This document shows positions 1-12,760 of a DNA stretch of 64,000 nt, in pieces. The DNA is taken from the NCBI RefSeq assembly GCF_018275325.1, contig NZ_JAGVQR010000003.1, forward strand, positions 558,001-622,000. Reading direction: 5' to 3'. Made by a program: the position numbers and the translations under genes. The notes under the pieces were generated by a model, which was given only the letters and a program-made list of their open reading frames with translations, was not told where the DNA came from and ran no database searches. The stretch is from Nocardioides palaemonis (GTDB lineage Bacteria > Actinomycetota > Actinomycetes > Propionibacteriales > Nocardioidaceae). How positions within the stretch are numbered: position 1 is the stretch's first letter; each line of letters starts with the position of its first letter.

Positions 1-1587
1 GTCACCGGTCAGGTCCGGCGAGACGAGCACGTCGGCGACCTTGTCCCAGCCCTTCTTGCCCACCACCGTGCGCTTCTGGAACGAGGTGAGGCCGCCGGTC
101 GGCAGCACCACGCCGCGACCGTCGGACGCGCGCCGCACGACCAGGTCGGGGTACGGCGAGGCGTCGAGGTTGTTCTGCGGGTTCGGGGCCGACACGGCGA
201 TCGGCGTCGGACCGGTCGTCGTCGGAGCCGCCTGGGAGGCGTAGGTCCGGATGAGCGGGATCTGGGCGTAGAGGTACTTGCCGGGGCAGGCCGTGGAGCC
301 CGCGTCGCGGTGGCCGTTGATCGCGGCGAACGTCGAGCGGCCCACCTTCTGCGACATGGACGCGGGGTCGACGCCGGAGATCGAGAGCTTCCACGCGAAG
401 AGCTGGCCGTAGGCCCGCAGCATCGCGTCGCTCGGCGCCTGGACGTCGTAGTTGCCGATCGCGGACATCGCGAAGGAGTAGTCGTTGTAGTTCAGCGTGT
501 GCGCGCCGACGACCGGCTTGTCGATGCCGCCGTAGCGGCCCTCCCAGATCCGCCCGAACCGGTCGACGAGGAAGTTGTAGCCGATGTCGCTCCAGCCGCG
601 GGACTTCACGTGGTAGGCGTAGATGCTGCGGATGATCGCCGGGACCTGGGCCTCGGTGTAGTCGTTCGCGTTGACCGTGTGGTGCACGAAGCCGGCGTTG
701 ATCGAGCCGTAGCGCAGCGAGCTCTTGTCGCGGATGGACTCGTCGGCACCCCACTGGGCGCGGGAGAAGATCGTGGGCTGGGCAGCGGTGCGCTGCGAGC
801 TGGTGGCGATGCGGCCGCTGGTCCGGCCGCTGGTCGAGGCGGCCTGCAGGGAGATCAGGTCGTCGCCCTCCGACTGCTCGAGGGCGCCCTGGTCCTCGTA
901 CTCCTGCTCGTAGCCGGCGGTGCCGGACGCGTCGTCGCCCCGGTCGGCCGGCGCCTCGGTCTCGCTGCCCTTCGCCGACCCGGGGTCGACGAGAGCGAGG
1001 GAGAGGTCGTCGGGCAGCGTCGCGCCATCGGTGCGGGCCTGGACCTGCACGTCGTCGACCTCGCCGACGAACATCGGCTCGGTGCCCGGACGGGCCTTCG
1101 CCGCCTCGGCGCTCCCGGCGTCGGGGCCGTGCTCGTCGTGGTACTCCAGCGCCTCCCAGTCGCTCCAGTCGTCGCCCTCGCGGGTGCGGACGCGGAGGGT
1201 GATCTGGTCCTCGTCGAGGTCCTCGCCGTGCTGCCAGGTCACACCGATCGCGGCGAAGCCGCTGACCGCCTGCGGCTTGCTGGTGACCCGGGAGCTCGTG
1301 GCGCCACCGGCGACGGTGCGTCCCTGCAGCCCGGCGAAGCCACCGCCGGTCGCGGTGAGCGGCACCTCGGTCACGTGCGGGGCGACCGCCTTGAGCGGCA
1401 CGGTCGCCGACGTCAGCTCGGCCGGCAGCGGCCGACCGACCGCGCCGGTGCCGGACGACCCGGCCGAGCGGTCGCCGATGATGTCGAGGGACACGACACC
1501 GGAGGCCGGGGTCAGCACGACGAGCACGACGCCGAGCGCCAGCACCTGCTGGCAGAACGTGACGAGACGAGCCTGGGAAGGGCGCAT
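1..1587 (-). CDS. Secreted PGRP-type N-acetylmuramoyl-L-alanine amidase, 3' end cut by window edge
   Basis: The frame runs open from ATG at 1587 to the window edge (529 codons), so the C-terminus is missing. An N-terminal hydrophobic segment (about residues 8-28) suggests export. A low-complexity acidic linker (about 150-270) precedes a peptidoglycan-recognition/amidase domain (about 270-445). This domain carries probable zinc ligands His302/303, His426 (NGHRDAG) and Cys434 (TACPG), and Tyr337 in GYNFLVDR. The family cleaves the bond between MurNAc and the stem peptide. The sequence after residue 460 looks like the start of VCBS/FG-GAP-type repeats (PDLVVRR, DLTGD). In Mycobacterium tuberculosis a PGRP protein (Rv3811) also lies close to glf and glfT2, which fits this context. 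A TTG at 1594 opens a different frame with arginine-rich nonsense protein and was rejected. Confidence 0.9.
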   Translation of the reverse strand, partial: MRPSQARLVTFCQQVLALGVVLVVLTPASGVVSLDIIGDRSAGSSGTGAVGRPLPAELTSATVPLKAVAPHVTEVPLTATGGGFAGLQGRTVAGGATSSRVTSKPQAVSGFAAIGVTWQHGEDLDEDQITLRVRTREGDDWSDWEALEYHDEHGPDAGSAEAAKARPGTEPMFVGEVDDVQVQARTDGATLPDDLSLALVDPGSAKGSETEAPADRGDDASGTAGYEQEYEDQGALEQSEGDDLISLQAASTSGRTSGRIATSSQRTAAQPTIFSRAQWGADESIRDKSSLRYGSINAGFVHHTVNANDYTEAQVPAIIRSIYAYHVKSRGWSDIGYNFLVDRFGRIWEGRYGGIDKPVVGAHTLNYNDYSFAMSAIGNYDVQAPSDAMLRAYGQLFAWKLSISGVDPASMSQKVGRSTFAAINGHRDAGSTACPGKYLYAQIPLIRTYASQAAPTTTGPTPIAVSAPNPQNNLDASPYPDLVVRRASDGRGVVLPTGGLTSFQKRTVVGKKGWDKVADVLVSPDLTGD

Positions 1588-1637
1588 GAGACAAAACCTG
1601 TTCCTGTGTGGGGGAAGGTCACACAGGCAGAAGTTCA

Positions 1638-1719
1638 CACCAGTCACACCAGTCACGGAAGGGGTTCTGAGTAACTACAACGGTGTAATTTCCAGTCGAC
1701 ACGCCGTTACATAGGTGTA
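1638..1719 (-). promoter_or_regulatory. Amidase upstream region with twin dyads and a repeated motif
   Basis: Two identical-format dyads TACA-N4-TGTA lie at 1676-1687 and 1708-1719, 32 bases apart (about three helical turns), in an AT-richer stretch upstream of the amidase. Nearer the gene, CACCAGTCACACC (1638-1650) is part of a short tandem repeat and recurs exactly upstream of the LCP gene at 10331-10343. Both look like regulator sites; the regulator is unknown. Confidence 0.4.
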
Positions 1720-1760
1720 ATTCTCACCGATTGCCGCGGTTTGTGGCCCTCAACACGCCG

Positions 1761-1816
1761 CGAGCGGTGCGTGAGGAGGGTTTCCGGAGCTCGGAATCCG
1801 CCTCACGCACCGCTCG
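1761..1816 (-). repeat. 56-base palindromic intergenic element, copy 1
   Basis: Perfect 16-base arms (CGAGCGGTGCGTGAGG and its complement) enclose a 24-base centre that is itself partly self-complementary. It lies just after the wzt stop. A copy of the same length and about 90% identity is at 12761-12816 after another gene. No T-tract follows, so it is not a classic intrinsic terminator; a REP-like element or bidirectional transcript end is possible. Confidence 0.8.
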
Positions 1817-1839
1817 TGGGTACGCAGGGAGTGACGCGT

Positions 1840-2652
1840 TCAGATGTCGCTGGCGAGCGCGTCGTCGCGCTCGTCGACCTCCTCGCCGTCGTCCTCCTCG
1901 TCACCGTCGTAGTGGAGGTACCTGATCGCCTCGTCGACGTCGCCGTCGAAGCCGACCCGCCCCTTCTCCAGGACGATGGCGCGGTCGCACATCCGCTTCA
2001 CCGAGCCCGCGGAGTGCGAGACGTAGAACATCGTGATCCCGGACTCGCGGATCTCCTTCATCCGCTTGAGGCACTTGCGCTTGAAGGGCCGGTCCCCCAC
2101 CGCCAGCACCTCGTCGGCGATGAAGATGTCGCAGTCGACGTGGACGGCCACCGCGAAGCCGAGGCGGGCGAACTGGCCCGAGGAGTAGTTGCCGACGGGC
2201 ATGTCCAGCTGGCGGCCGACGTCGGCGAAGGCCGCGATGTCGTCGAACTTCGCGTCGGTCTCCTCCTTCGACATGCCGAGCATCGCGGCGTTCATGTAGA
2301 TGTTGTCGCGACCAGTCAGCTCGTTGTGGAAGCCGGCACCGGTGGCGATCAGCCCGGAGATCCGGCCGCGGGTGAGCACCTGCCCCTCGTCGGGCACCAT
2401 CACGCCGCTGACCATCTTGAGCAGCGTGGACTTGCCCGATCCGTTGAGGCCCATCAGGCCGATGGACTCCCCCTGCTGCACCTCGAAGGACACGCCGTCG
2501 AGTGCCTTGAACATGTCCTTGCCGGACGGCTTGTCGGCCGCCTCCTCGGCGGACCGCTTGCGCCGGTCGGGACGCAGCATCTGCTTGAGGGTGCGCTGGT
2601 ACTGGTACCGGAAGGACTTGGTGACGTTGTCCACCACGATCGAGGTCGTCAT
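1840..2652 (-). CDS. wzt: Polysaccharide ABC exporter ATP-binding subunit (Wzt/RfbE type)
   Basis: This 270-residue nucleotide-binding subunit probably powers export of the lipid-linked galactofuranan built by the neighbouring glycosyltransferases. Visible motifs are Walker A GLNGSGKST (about 68-76), the signature YSSGQ and Walker B FIADE followed by the usual switch region ending in FYVSHS. It lacks the C-terminal carbohydrate-binding domain of Wzt proteins that recognise capped O-antigens and so resembles the short mycobacterial RfbE (Rv3781). The ATG at 2652 is chosen because it overlaps the stop of the permease gene (TGATG), indicating translational coupling; the frame stays open upstream but there encodes only permease-gene antisense. 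The C-terminus is acidic. Confidence 0.9.
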   Translation of the reverse strand: MTTSIVVDNVTKSFRYQYQRTLKQMLRPDRRKRSAEEAADKPSGKDMFKALDGVSFEVQQGESIGLMGLNGSGKSTLLKMVSGVMVPDEGQVLTRGRISGLIATGAGFHNELTGRDNIYMNAAMLGMSKEETDAKFDDIAAFADVGRQLDMPVGNYSSGQFARLGFAVAVHVDCDIFIADEVLAVGDRPFKRKCLKRMKEIRESGITMFYVSHSAGSVKRMCDRAIVLEKGRVGFDGDVDEAIRYLHYDGDEEDDGEEVDERDDALASDI

Positions 2653-3619
2653 CACAGCCGCTCCGTGATCGACTTCTCGAGCCGGGCGAAGACCCACTGG
2701 CCGACGACGAGCAGGACCAGACCGACGGCCAGCATGACGAACCCGCGGGTGTAGAGGTGGTCGGCGAACTCCGGGGCAGGCACCAGCGTCGGGTCGGTGG
2801 CCGACTTCGGCATCATCGCGCACGGGCCGTCGCACGTCGGGTACCAGAAACCCCGCTGGATGAGCTGGACCGCCTCGGCCACCGGGTTGGACACGTAGAT
2901 CTCGTGCCAGACCCCGCCACCGAACCGGTCGTAGCTGATCCAGTACGGGTACATCATCGGCGCGGTGAACGGGACCATGTTGATGAAGGTCTGCACGATG
3001 CGCTGGAAGTCGCGGAAGAGCACGTTGACGCAGGAGAACATCAGCCCGAACGCCGTGCCGTAGATCATCATCAGCACGAAGCCGAGCAGCGCCGCGCCCA
3101 TGCCGACCGCGTCGGGGACCCAGACCGGACCGTCACCGATCAGCCCGGTGGCGATGCAGGCGGCGATGAGGATGAACAGCTGCGGGAGGGCGTGCCAGAG
3201 CGACACCAGCATCGACGCCACCGGGAACATCTCCCGCGGCAACGCCATCTTGGTGATCACGCCGCGGTTGGACAGCAGCGACCGCGTGCCGGCGGTGACC
3301 GACTCGGTGAAGTAGTTGACCAGCACCATCCCGGCGAACAGGTGGATGGCGAAGTTCTGGATGCCGAGGCCGCGCCCGAGGAGCAGGCCGAAGACGACGT
3401 AGAAGGTCAGGAACCGCGTGAACGGGTTGATGTAGGACCAGAGCAGCCCGAAGGCGGTGCCGGCGTAGCGCGCCTGGATCTCGCGGCGCACCATGAGGCG
3501 CAGCAGGTAGCGGCGCCGGAAGACCTCGAGCACGCCCGAGGTACGCGAGGGTGGTGCGAGCGGGACGTGGGCGAGGTCGTGGCGCACCTCGACCGAGCCC
3601 GACGCGGCGCCAGCCTGGC

Positions 3620-3623
<4 letters not shown>
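2652..3623 (-). CDS. wzm: Polysaccharide ABC exporter permease (Wzm/RfbD type)
   Basis: This 323-residue ABC-2 type membrane protein has about six hydrophobic segments (first near LLWSYINPFTRFLTFYVVFG, last near GFVMLAVGLVLLVVGQWVF). The amphipathic region RRREIQARYAG-like before the first segment is typical of Wzm proteins. It forms the channel for undecaprenyl/decaprenyl-linked polymer with the ATPase encoded next. The GTG start at 3623 overlaps the upstream glfT2 stop as GTGA. A periplasmic loop near the C-terminus contains two cysteines (YPTCDGPCAMM), which could form a disulfide. The tight glf-glfT2-wzm-wzt overlaps indicate a single operon. Confidence 0.9.
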
Positions 3624-7771
<4,148 letters not shown>

Positions 7772-7775
<4 letters not shown>

Positions 7776-8701
7776 GCGAGGTACCTCCGGTGGCCGTCGA
7801 AGTCGCCGGCGATGCCGGCCCGCATCGCGCGCACGCTGAGCCGCAGGCGCGACAGGCTCGGACGGGTGAACGTGTAGAACCACGCGGTCTTCACCACGAA
7901 GGCCAGCGCGTGCAGCGGTCCGCGGTAGTCGCGCAGGTTGACCAGGTTGTTGCGGGCCATGCAGTAGTGCTTGAGGTCGCTGGGCGAGTCGTTGTAGGTG
8001 GTGCGCCCGAACATCATCGGCGTGCCGAGGTTGCCGACGCTGGGGTGGCGCACGGTGGCGGTGACGACCGTCGCGACCCGCGCGCCCGCCTCCTCGGCGC
8101 GCAGCCGGTACTCGTGGTCGTCGCCCCAGATGAAGAACTCCTCGCGCGGCAGCCCGATCCGGTCGACGAGCTGCCGGGTGACCAGCACGCCGTTGAACGG
8201 GATGACGATGCCGTCGATACGGTCGCCGCGCGCCGCTCGGCGCACGTCGTCGACCGCGTGGACGACCCGGGTCCCGCCGGGGAGCCGGATCGGGAACACC
8301 AGCCGGCCCGGGTCGGCCTCGTCGACCACGAGCGGTCCCCAGAAGTCCAGGTTGTCGGCCTCCACGAGCAGCCGCTCGAGGCAGTCGACGTCGGGCAGGC
8401 CGTCGTCGTCCATCAGCCAGACCAGGTCGGCCTCGCGGTCGATCGCCCAGGCGAGCCCGTCGTGGAAGCCGCCGGCGCCGCCCCGGTTGGTGGACAGCGT
8501 GCGTCCCTGCAGCGGCGTCTCACCGGTCACGGACCGGCCGGCCAGCCACTCCCCCGTGCCGTCGCTGGAGGCGTTGTCGACCACCAGGACCTCGGCGAGG
8601 CCGTCGATCTCGCCGAGCCGGGCGACGAGCGTCTCGAGCAGCCCGAGCCGGTTGAAGGTGACCACGACCGCGACGATGCGGGGCACGGGTCCGGTGGTCA
8701 C
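7772..8701 (-). CDS. GT2-family glycosyltransferase of the galactan cluster
   Basis: A 309-residue GT-A enzyme related to GlfT1: VVVTFNRLGLL at the N-terminus, TNRGGAGGFH, the catalytic MDDD at 97-100, and a WGDDHEYRLR acceptor-site motif. The C-terminal half contains aromatic residues typical of membrane-associated Galf or rhamnosyltransferases. It precedes and overlaps the GlfT1-like gene, so it likely performs an early or branching step of the same polymer; donor sugar cannot be read from sequence. The start is placed at GTG 8701 because a TAGGGT -10 box lies 7 bases upstream; GTG at 8710 is possible but lies inside that box. Confidence 0.8.
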
Positions 8702-8714
8702 GGCGTACACCCTA
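8702..8714 (-). promoter_or_regulatory. Leaderless-type promoter for the GT2 gene
   Basis: TAGGGT (8709-8714 on the minus strand) ends 7 bases before GTG 8701, so transcription would begin at or next to the start codon. Confidence 0.55.
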
Positions 8715-8732
8715 GGGCCGCGACGAGCACGC

Positions 8733-10289
8733 TCAGCAAACCGCGCCGAGGTCCTCCGACTCGTTGGCGGCGTAGCCCTCGGAGAGCGAGCCGACCGAAC
8801 CGCCGGTGACCGGCTGGGGGGCCTGCGGGGTCTGGGGCGCCTGCGGCGTCGCAGGAGCGGCGGGCGGCGCGGAGCCGGTGTCCTTCGCCGGCTGCGCCGG
8901 CTCCTCCGCCCCGGTGTCTGCCGCGGTGTCGGTCTCGGGCGCGGCCTCGACCGTCTTCTCCGGCGTGCGTCCCTCGGCCCTCGCGATGGCGTCGGCGACC
9001 TTCTGCTGGACCAGCGCGATGTCGGGGTGGGCGGTGTTGATCATCGGCGGGACCAGCGACAGCGTCGCGATCTTCTGACCCTTGGCCTTCAGCGCGAGGT
9101 CGACGAACCGGTCGACCTCGCCGCGCGGGATGTCGGTGGAGACCATCGCCGAGCTCGCCTTGGCGATCTTCTGGAAGTTCGTGACGGCGGTCTGCGGGCT
9201 GACCTGGTCGAGCATCGCGTTCATCACGCACTTCTGGCGGGCCATGCGCGAGTAGTCGTCGGAGTCGTGGCGGGCCCGGGCGAACCACAGCGTGTCCATG
9301 CCGTCGAGGGTGCGCGTGCCGGGCTCGATGTAGCGGAAGAAGGAGTCGGTGGGCAGGCCGACGGGGATCCGCTGGCGGACGTTGAGCTCGACCCCGCCGA
9401 CGGCGTCGACGAGCTCGCGGAAGCCCTGCAGGTTGACCATCGCCCAGTAGTTCATCTTCAGGCCGGTGATGCCCTCGACGCCCTCGATGGTGGCGTCGAT
9501 GCCGGGGTTCTTCGACCCCTCGAACACGTCGGGGTGGTCGAGCGCCCACGTGGCGAGGCCGTTGAGGTACTGCCCCTCCTCGTTGAACCCGTCCGGGAAC
9601 TGCCCGGCCATCGCCGAGCCCTCCGGGAAGGGGAAGTTCTGCATGTTGCGCGGCAGCGAGATCAGCACCGTCTTGCCGGTCTCGGCATCGATGCTGGCGA
9701 CCGTCATCGAGTCAGGGCGCAGCCCCCAGCGGCCGGCGCCCGAGTCGCCGCCCATCAGCAGCACGTTGTAGCGGCCGTGGTGGGCGCCGACGGCGTCGCC
9801 GTTGCCGAACATCGAGATCATGAAGTCGCGCTGGACGCCGACGACGTGGGCGCCGAAGAGCAGGGCCCCGGCGACGCTGAAGCAGAGGAAGCCGTTGACG
9901 CCGACGATCGCCAGGCGGTGCTGGCGCTGGAGGGTGAGCGGCTGGCCGAGGCGCCAGGCGTCGATGAAGAGGTAGGCCCAACCGATCGCCAGCGCCATCA
10001 GGCCGAGGCGCACGACCTGCAGCAGCCAGGTGGTGGTGCCGGCCCAGAAGGCCACGCCGTGCCAGACGTACGAGGCGGCGAGGGTGCCGAGGCCGAGCAG
10101 CAGCAGGCCGACCCAGGTCCGCAGCGCGATCAGCCCCACCCGCCGGTTGCCCGAGACCAGCTGCGCCGAGCCGGGCAGCACGAAGGTCATCAGGACGAGG
10201 GTCACCGCGCGGCGGAACCGCACGCGCTGGGCACGGTCCAGCGTGGTGAACCGCGGCTGGAGCGACCCGGAGGGCGGGACGGGCGGCAT
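8733..10289 (-). CDS. LytR-CpsA-Psr (LCP) family cell-wall polymer ligase with polytopic N-terminus
   Basis: 518 residues. Four hydrophobic segments occupy about residues 30-150, unlike the single anchor of most LCP proteins. The extracellular LCP domain follows, with VLLMGGDSGAGRWG, the SLPRN motif and the phosphate-binding R-x-R-H-D-S-D-D-Y-S-R-M-A-R-Q block. The C-terminus is Ala/Pro/Gln-rich and ends in Cys. LCP enzymes transfer lipid-linked glycopolymers to peptidoglycan; in mycobacteria Lcp1 attaches arabinogalactan. Its position beside the Galf genes suggests it attaches this polymer. The ATG at 10289 follows a GAGAGG ribosome-binding site. The motif CACCAGTCACACC, shared with the amidase promoter, lies 42-54 bases upstream. 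Confidence 0.9.
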   Translation of the reverse strand: MPPVPPSGSLQPRFTTLDRAQRVRFRRAVTLVLMTFVLPGSAQLVSGNRRVGLIALRTWVGLLLLGLGTLAASYVWHGVAFWAGTTTWLLQVVRLGLMALAIGWAYLFIDAWRLGQPLTLQRQHRLAIVGVNGFLCFSVAGALLFGAHVVGVQRDFMISMFGNGDAVGAHHGRYNVLLMGGDSGAGRWGLRPDSMTVASIDAETGKTVLISLPRNMQNFPFPEGSAMAGQFPDGFNEEGQYLNGLATWALDHPDVFEGSKNPGIDATIEGVEGITGLKMNYWAMVNLQGFRELVDAVGGVELNVRQRIPVGLPTDSFFRYIEPGTRTLDGMDTLWFARARHDSDDYSRMARQKCVMNAMLDQVSPQTAVTNFQKIAKASSAMVSTDIPRGEVDRFVDLALKAKGQKIATLSLVPPMINTAHPDIALVQQKVADAIARAEGRTPEKTVEAAPETDTAADTGAEEPAQPAKDTGSAPPAAPATPQAPQTPQAPQPVTGGSVGSLSEGYAANESEDLGAVC

Positions 10290-10389
10290 CGGGGGGCCTC
10301 TCTGCTGGGGGAAGTCAGCCCGACCAGTATCACCAGTCACACCCGCCCCACCCGGTCGCGACGCGCCGGGACTCCCGGGTCGGGCGACG

Positions 10390-11001
10390 TCACACCACGA
10401 GGTGCGCGGCGGGCATCCCCTCGGCGGCCAGGGCGGCGACCAGCACCTCGTCGGGGTCGCGGTCCAGGAACACCAGGCGCACGACGTCCGGGTCGGGGTT
10501 GCCCGCGTCCGGGCCGCGCCACACCAGCCGCATCCCGAGCCGCTCGGCGGTGCGGCGCGAGGCGACGTTGTGCTCCACGAGGTAGGCCAGGACCGGCCGC
10601 CCCGGCGCGACCGCGCGCGCCGCGTCGAGCGCCGCCTCCCCCATCTCGGTGGCGTAGCCGCGCCCGAGGACGCGCTGGTCGAAGCGGTAGTAGAGGTTCC
10701 ACCAGCTGCGGCCGGTGGCGTCGGCGTCGAGCGCCTCGTCGGGGACCGCGCAGCCGCCCCGGCCCACGACCGGCCCCCCGGCCTCGTCGCGCACCGACCA
10801 GTAGGCCAGCCCGTCGCGGTCGAAGCGCCGGACGCTCGCGCCGACCATCGTGGTGCCGGCCGCGGGGTCCGTGACCAGGCCGGACGGGAAGTGCCGCCAC
10901 GACGCCGGGTCGGCGTGGATCGCGAAGAGGTCGGCGGCGTCGTCGGCGACCGGCTCGTCGAGCCACAGCCGGGCGGTGCGGACGTGGCGCGGGTCGCTCA
11001 C
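10390..11001 (-). CDS. GNAT family N-acetyltransferase
   Basis: 203 residues with the RimJ/RimL-type GNAT layout: the N-terminal TARLWLDEPVADDAADLF, a central WWNLYYRF and the acetyl-CoA pyrophosphate loop RVLGRGYATEMGEA, then EHNVASRRTAERLGMRLV. Acetyl-CoA is the expected donor; the acceptor is unknown. GTG 11001 overlaps the stop of the thioesterase gene (GTGA), so the two are co-expressed. Nothing in the sequence ties it to the cell-wall cluster. Confidence 0.85.
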   Translation of the reverse strand: MSDPRHVRTARLWLDEPVADDAADLFAIHADPASWRHFPSGLVTDPAAGTTMVGASVRRFDRDGLAYWSVRDEAGGPVVGRGGCAVPDEALDADATGRSWWNLYYRFDQRVLGRGYATEMGEAALDAARAVAPGRPVLAYLVEHNVASRRTAERLGMRLVWRGPDAGNPDPDVVRLVFLDRDPDEVLVAALAAEGMPAAHLVV

Positions 11002-11504
11002 CCCTCGCGCCCGCGGTCGATCTCGGCCTTGCGGGCGAGCCGGTGCGCACGACGGATCTCGGCCTCGCGCTCGCGGCGTACGTCGTCGGGCGTCTCGGTC
11101 GCCAGGCGCGGGACCGGTCGCGGGTGCCCGTCGGGGTCGATCGCCACGAACACGAAGTAGGCGCTGGCCACGTGCACGGGCTCGTCGGAGGCGTCACCCC
11201 ACGGCTGGGCCTCCACGCGCACGCCGATCTCCATCGACGACGTGCCGGCCCAGTTGACCTGGGAGTAGGTCTTGATGATGTCGCCGACGTGCACGGGCGC
11301 CAGGAAGGTCATCTCGTCCATCGCGGCCGTCACGGCCGGCCCGCCGCTGTGGCGGTAGGCGACGGCACCCGCCGTGGAGTCGGCGAGCTTCATGATGTCG
11401 CCACCGTGGACGTTGCCCAGCAGGTTGGACTCCGTGGACGAGGCGATGATCCCCAGGCTGACCCGGCTGTACGACGTGGGACGGGCGTCTGTCACGACGA
11501 GCAC
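10998..11504 (-). CDS. Acyl-CoA thioesterase, hotdog fold (YciA/BFIT type)
   Basis: A single hotdog domain with the TESNLLGNVHGGDIMKLAD signature (the Asn/His/Asp-containing helix used by acyl-CoA hydrolases) and the DEMTFLAPVHVGDIIK strand pair. It hydrolyses acyl-CoA to free acid and CoA; chain-length preference is unknown. I place the start at GTG 11504, 9 bases after AGGAGG, giving 168 residues. An ATG at 11522 would give 174 but would start before the ribosome-binding site and cross the start of the divergent LCP gene at 11521. Confidence 0.85.
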   Translation of the reverse strand: MLVVTDARPTSYSRVSLGIIASSTESNLLGNVHGGDIMKLADSTAGAVAYRHSGGPAVTAAMDEMTFLAPVHVGDIIKTYSQVNWAGTSSMEIGVRVEAQPWGDASDEPVHVASAYFVFVAIDPDGHPRPVPRLATETPDDVRREREAEIRRAHRLARKAEIDRGREG

Positions 11505-11506
11505 GG

Positions 11507-11520
11507 TAGCGTCCCTCCTC
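11507..11520 (+). promoter_or_regulatory. Leaderless-type promoter for the second LCP gene
   Basis: TAGCGT at 11507-11512 lies 8 bases before ATG 11521. It sits within the 16 bases between two divergent starts and so overlaps the thioesterase ribosome-binding site on the other strand. Confidence 0.55.
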
Positions 11521-12747
11521 ATGGCAGATCGTCCGAAGGGCTCCGGGGTGCCCGAGGAAGGGACCCCCGAGTACGACTGGCTCTACGGGAGCGGCTCCTC
11601 CACCCCACCGTCCGACGCCACCCAGCAGATGCCCGCCCGCGGTGGCGGGCGGGCCGACGAGACCCGCGTGATGCCCGCCGCGCGGCGCGAGGCCCGTGGC
11701 GGCGGCAGCGGCGGCACCAGCGGCAACGGCGGGGGTCGCCCGCCGACGCGCCCGCAGCCCACGCCGGCAGCGGCGGCACCCCGCAGGCGGCGCCGCTTCC
11801 GCCCGCGCCTCGGGCTCCGGCTCGTCCCGCTGCTGCTCCTGCTCGTGCTCGTCTACCTCGTCGGCGTCCCGCTCTGGTTCTACGGCAAGATCGACCGGGT
11901 CGACGCCGAGCCCAGCGGCGACCGGCCGGCCGACCAGCCCGGCACCAACTACCTCATCGTCGGGTCCGACAAGGCCGACGACCTGAGCGCCGAGCAGCGC
12001 AAGATCCTCCAGACCGGCGAGCGCGGCGGCACCAACACCGACACGATCATCGTGCTGCACACCGGCTCGGGTGGTCGCACGATGATGTCCATCCCCCGCG
12101 ACACGCTCACCGAGGTGCCGGGTCACGGCACCCAGATGATCAACGCCGCCTTCGCGATCGACGGCGCGCCGCTCCTCGTCGCCAGCGTCGAGAAGCTCAC
12201 CGGCATCCACATCGACCACTACGTCGAGCTCGGGTTCGGCAGCGTGATCAACACCGTCGACGCCTTCGGCGGCGTCGAGGTATGCCCGAAGCAGGACATG
12301 GTCGACCCCGCCGCCCGCCTGGACATCAAGAAGGGCTGCCAGGAGGTCGACGGCATCACCGCCCTCGCCTACTCGCGCTCGCGGCACGTCACCGCGCTGA
12401 GCGACCTCGACCGGGTGGCCCGCCAGCGCGAGGTGATCAGCGCGCTCGGCAGCGAGGCCACGACGCCGTGGACGTTCGTCAACCCGGTGCGCTACTGGAA
12501 GCTCAACAAGGCGGCCTCCGAGTCGATCCGCATCGACGACGGCATGGGCCCGCTCGACCTCGGTCGGTTCGCGCTCGCGATGACCGGCGAGAGCCAGACC
12601 TGCACGATGCCCAACCTCAACGCGCCCAGCGACCCGAACCGGATCATCGCCGACCCCGACCGGGCTCCCGCGCTCTTCGACGCGATCATCAACGACGAGA
12701 CCGTGCCGAAGAAGGCCTGCACGCCCACGGGGCGCGTCACCAGCTGA
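11521..12747 (+). CDS. LytR-CpsA-Psr (LCP) family protein, single membrane anchor
   Basis: 408 residues. The cytoplasmic N-terminus (about 1-95) is disordered and Arg/Gly/Pro-rich, with DETRVMP-like motifs of the type phosphorylated by actinobacterial Ser/Thr kinases. One transmembrane helix (about 102-122) leads to the LCP domain: NYLIVGSDKADDL, TNTDTIIVLH, SIPRDTLTEVPG and the AYSRSRH...DLDRVARQREV block binding the polyprenyl pyrophosphate. The role is transfer of wall glycopolymer to peptidoglycan. This is the second LCP protein within 3 kb, so the two may handle different polymers. A 56-base palindrome begins 13 bases after the stop. Confidence 0.9.
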   Translation: MADRPKGSGVPEEGTPEYDWLYGSGSSTPPSDATQQMPARGGGRADETRVMPAARREARGGGSGGTSGNGGGRPPTRPQPTPAAAAPRRRRRFRPRLGLRLVPLLLLLVLVYLVGVPLWFYGKIDRVDAEPSGDRPADQPGTNYLIVGSDKADDLSAEQRKILQTGERGGTNTDTIIVLHTGSGGRTMMSIPRDTLTEVPGHGTQMINAAFAIDGAPLLVASVEKLTGIHIDHYVELGFGSVINTVDAFGGVEVCPKQDMVDPAARLDIKKGCQEVDGITALAYSRSRHVTALSDLDRVARQREVISALGSEATTPWTFVNPVRYWKLNKAASESIRIDDGMGPLDLGRFALAMTGESQTCTMPNLNAPSDPNRIIADPDRAPALFDAIINDETVPKKACTPTGRVTS

Positions 12748-12760
12748 CGTACCCCCGCCT

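Noticed and set aside
2..1594. Arg-rich minus-strand frame starting at TTG 1594
   Set aside because: The neighbouring frame from ATG 1587 gives an intact amidase; the Arg-rich reading has no signal peptide or domain.
1761..1816. Palindromes as intrinsic terminators
   Set aside because: Stems are strong but none is followed by a T-run; the elements also recur as near-identical copies, which fits repeats better.
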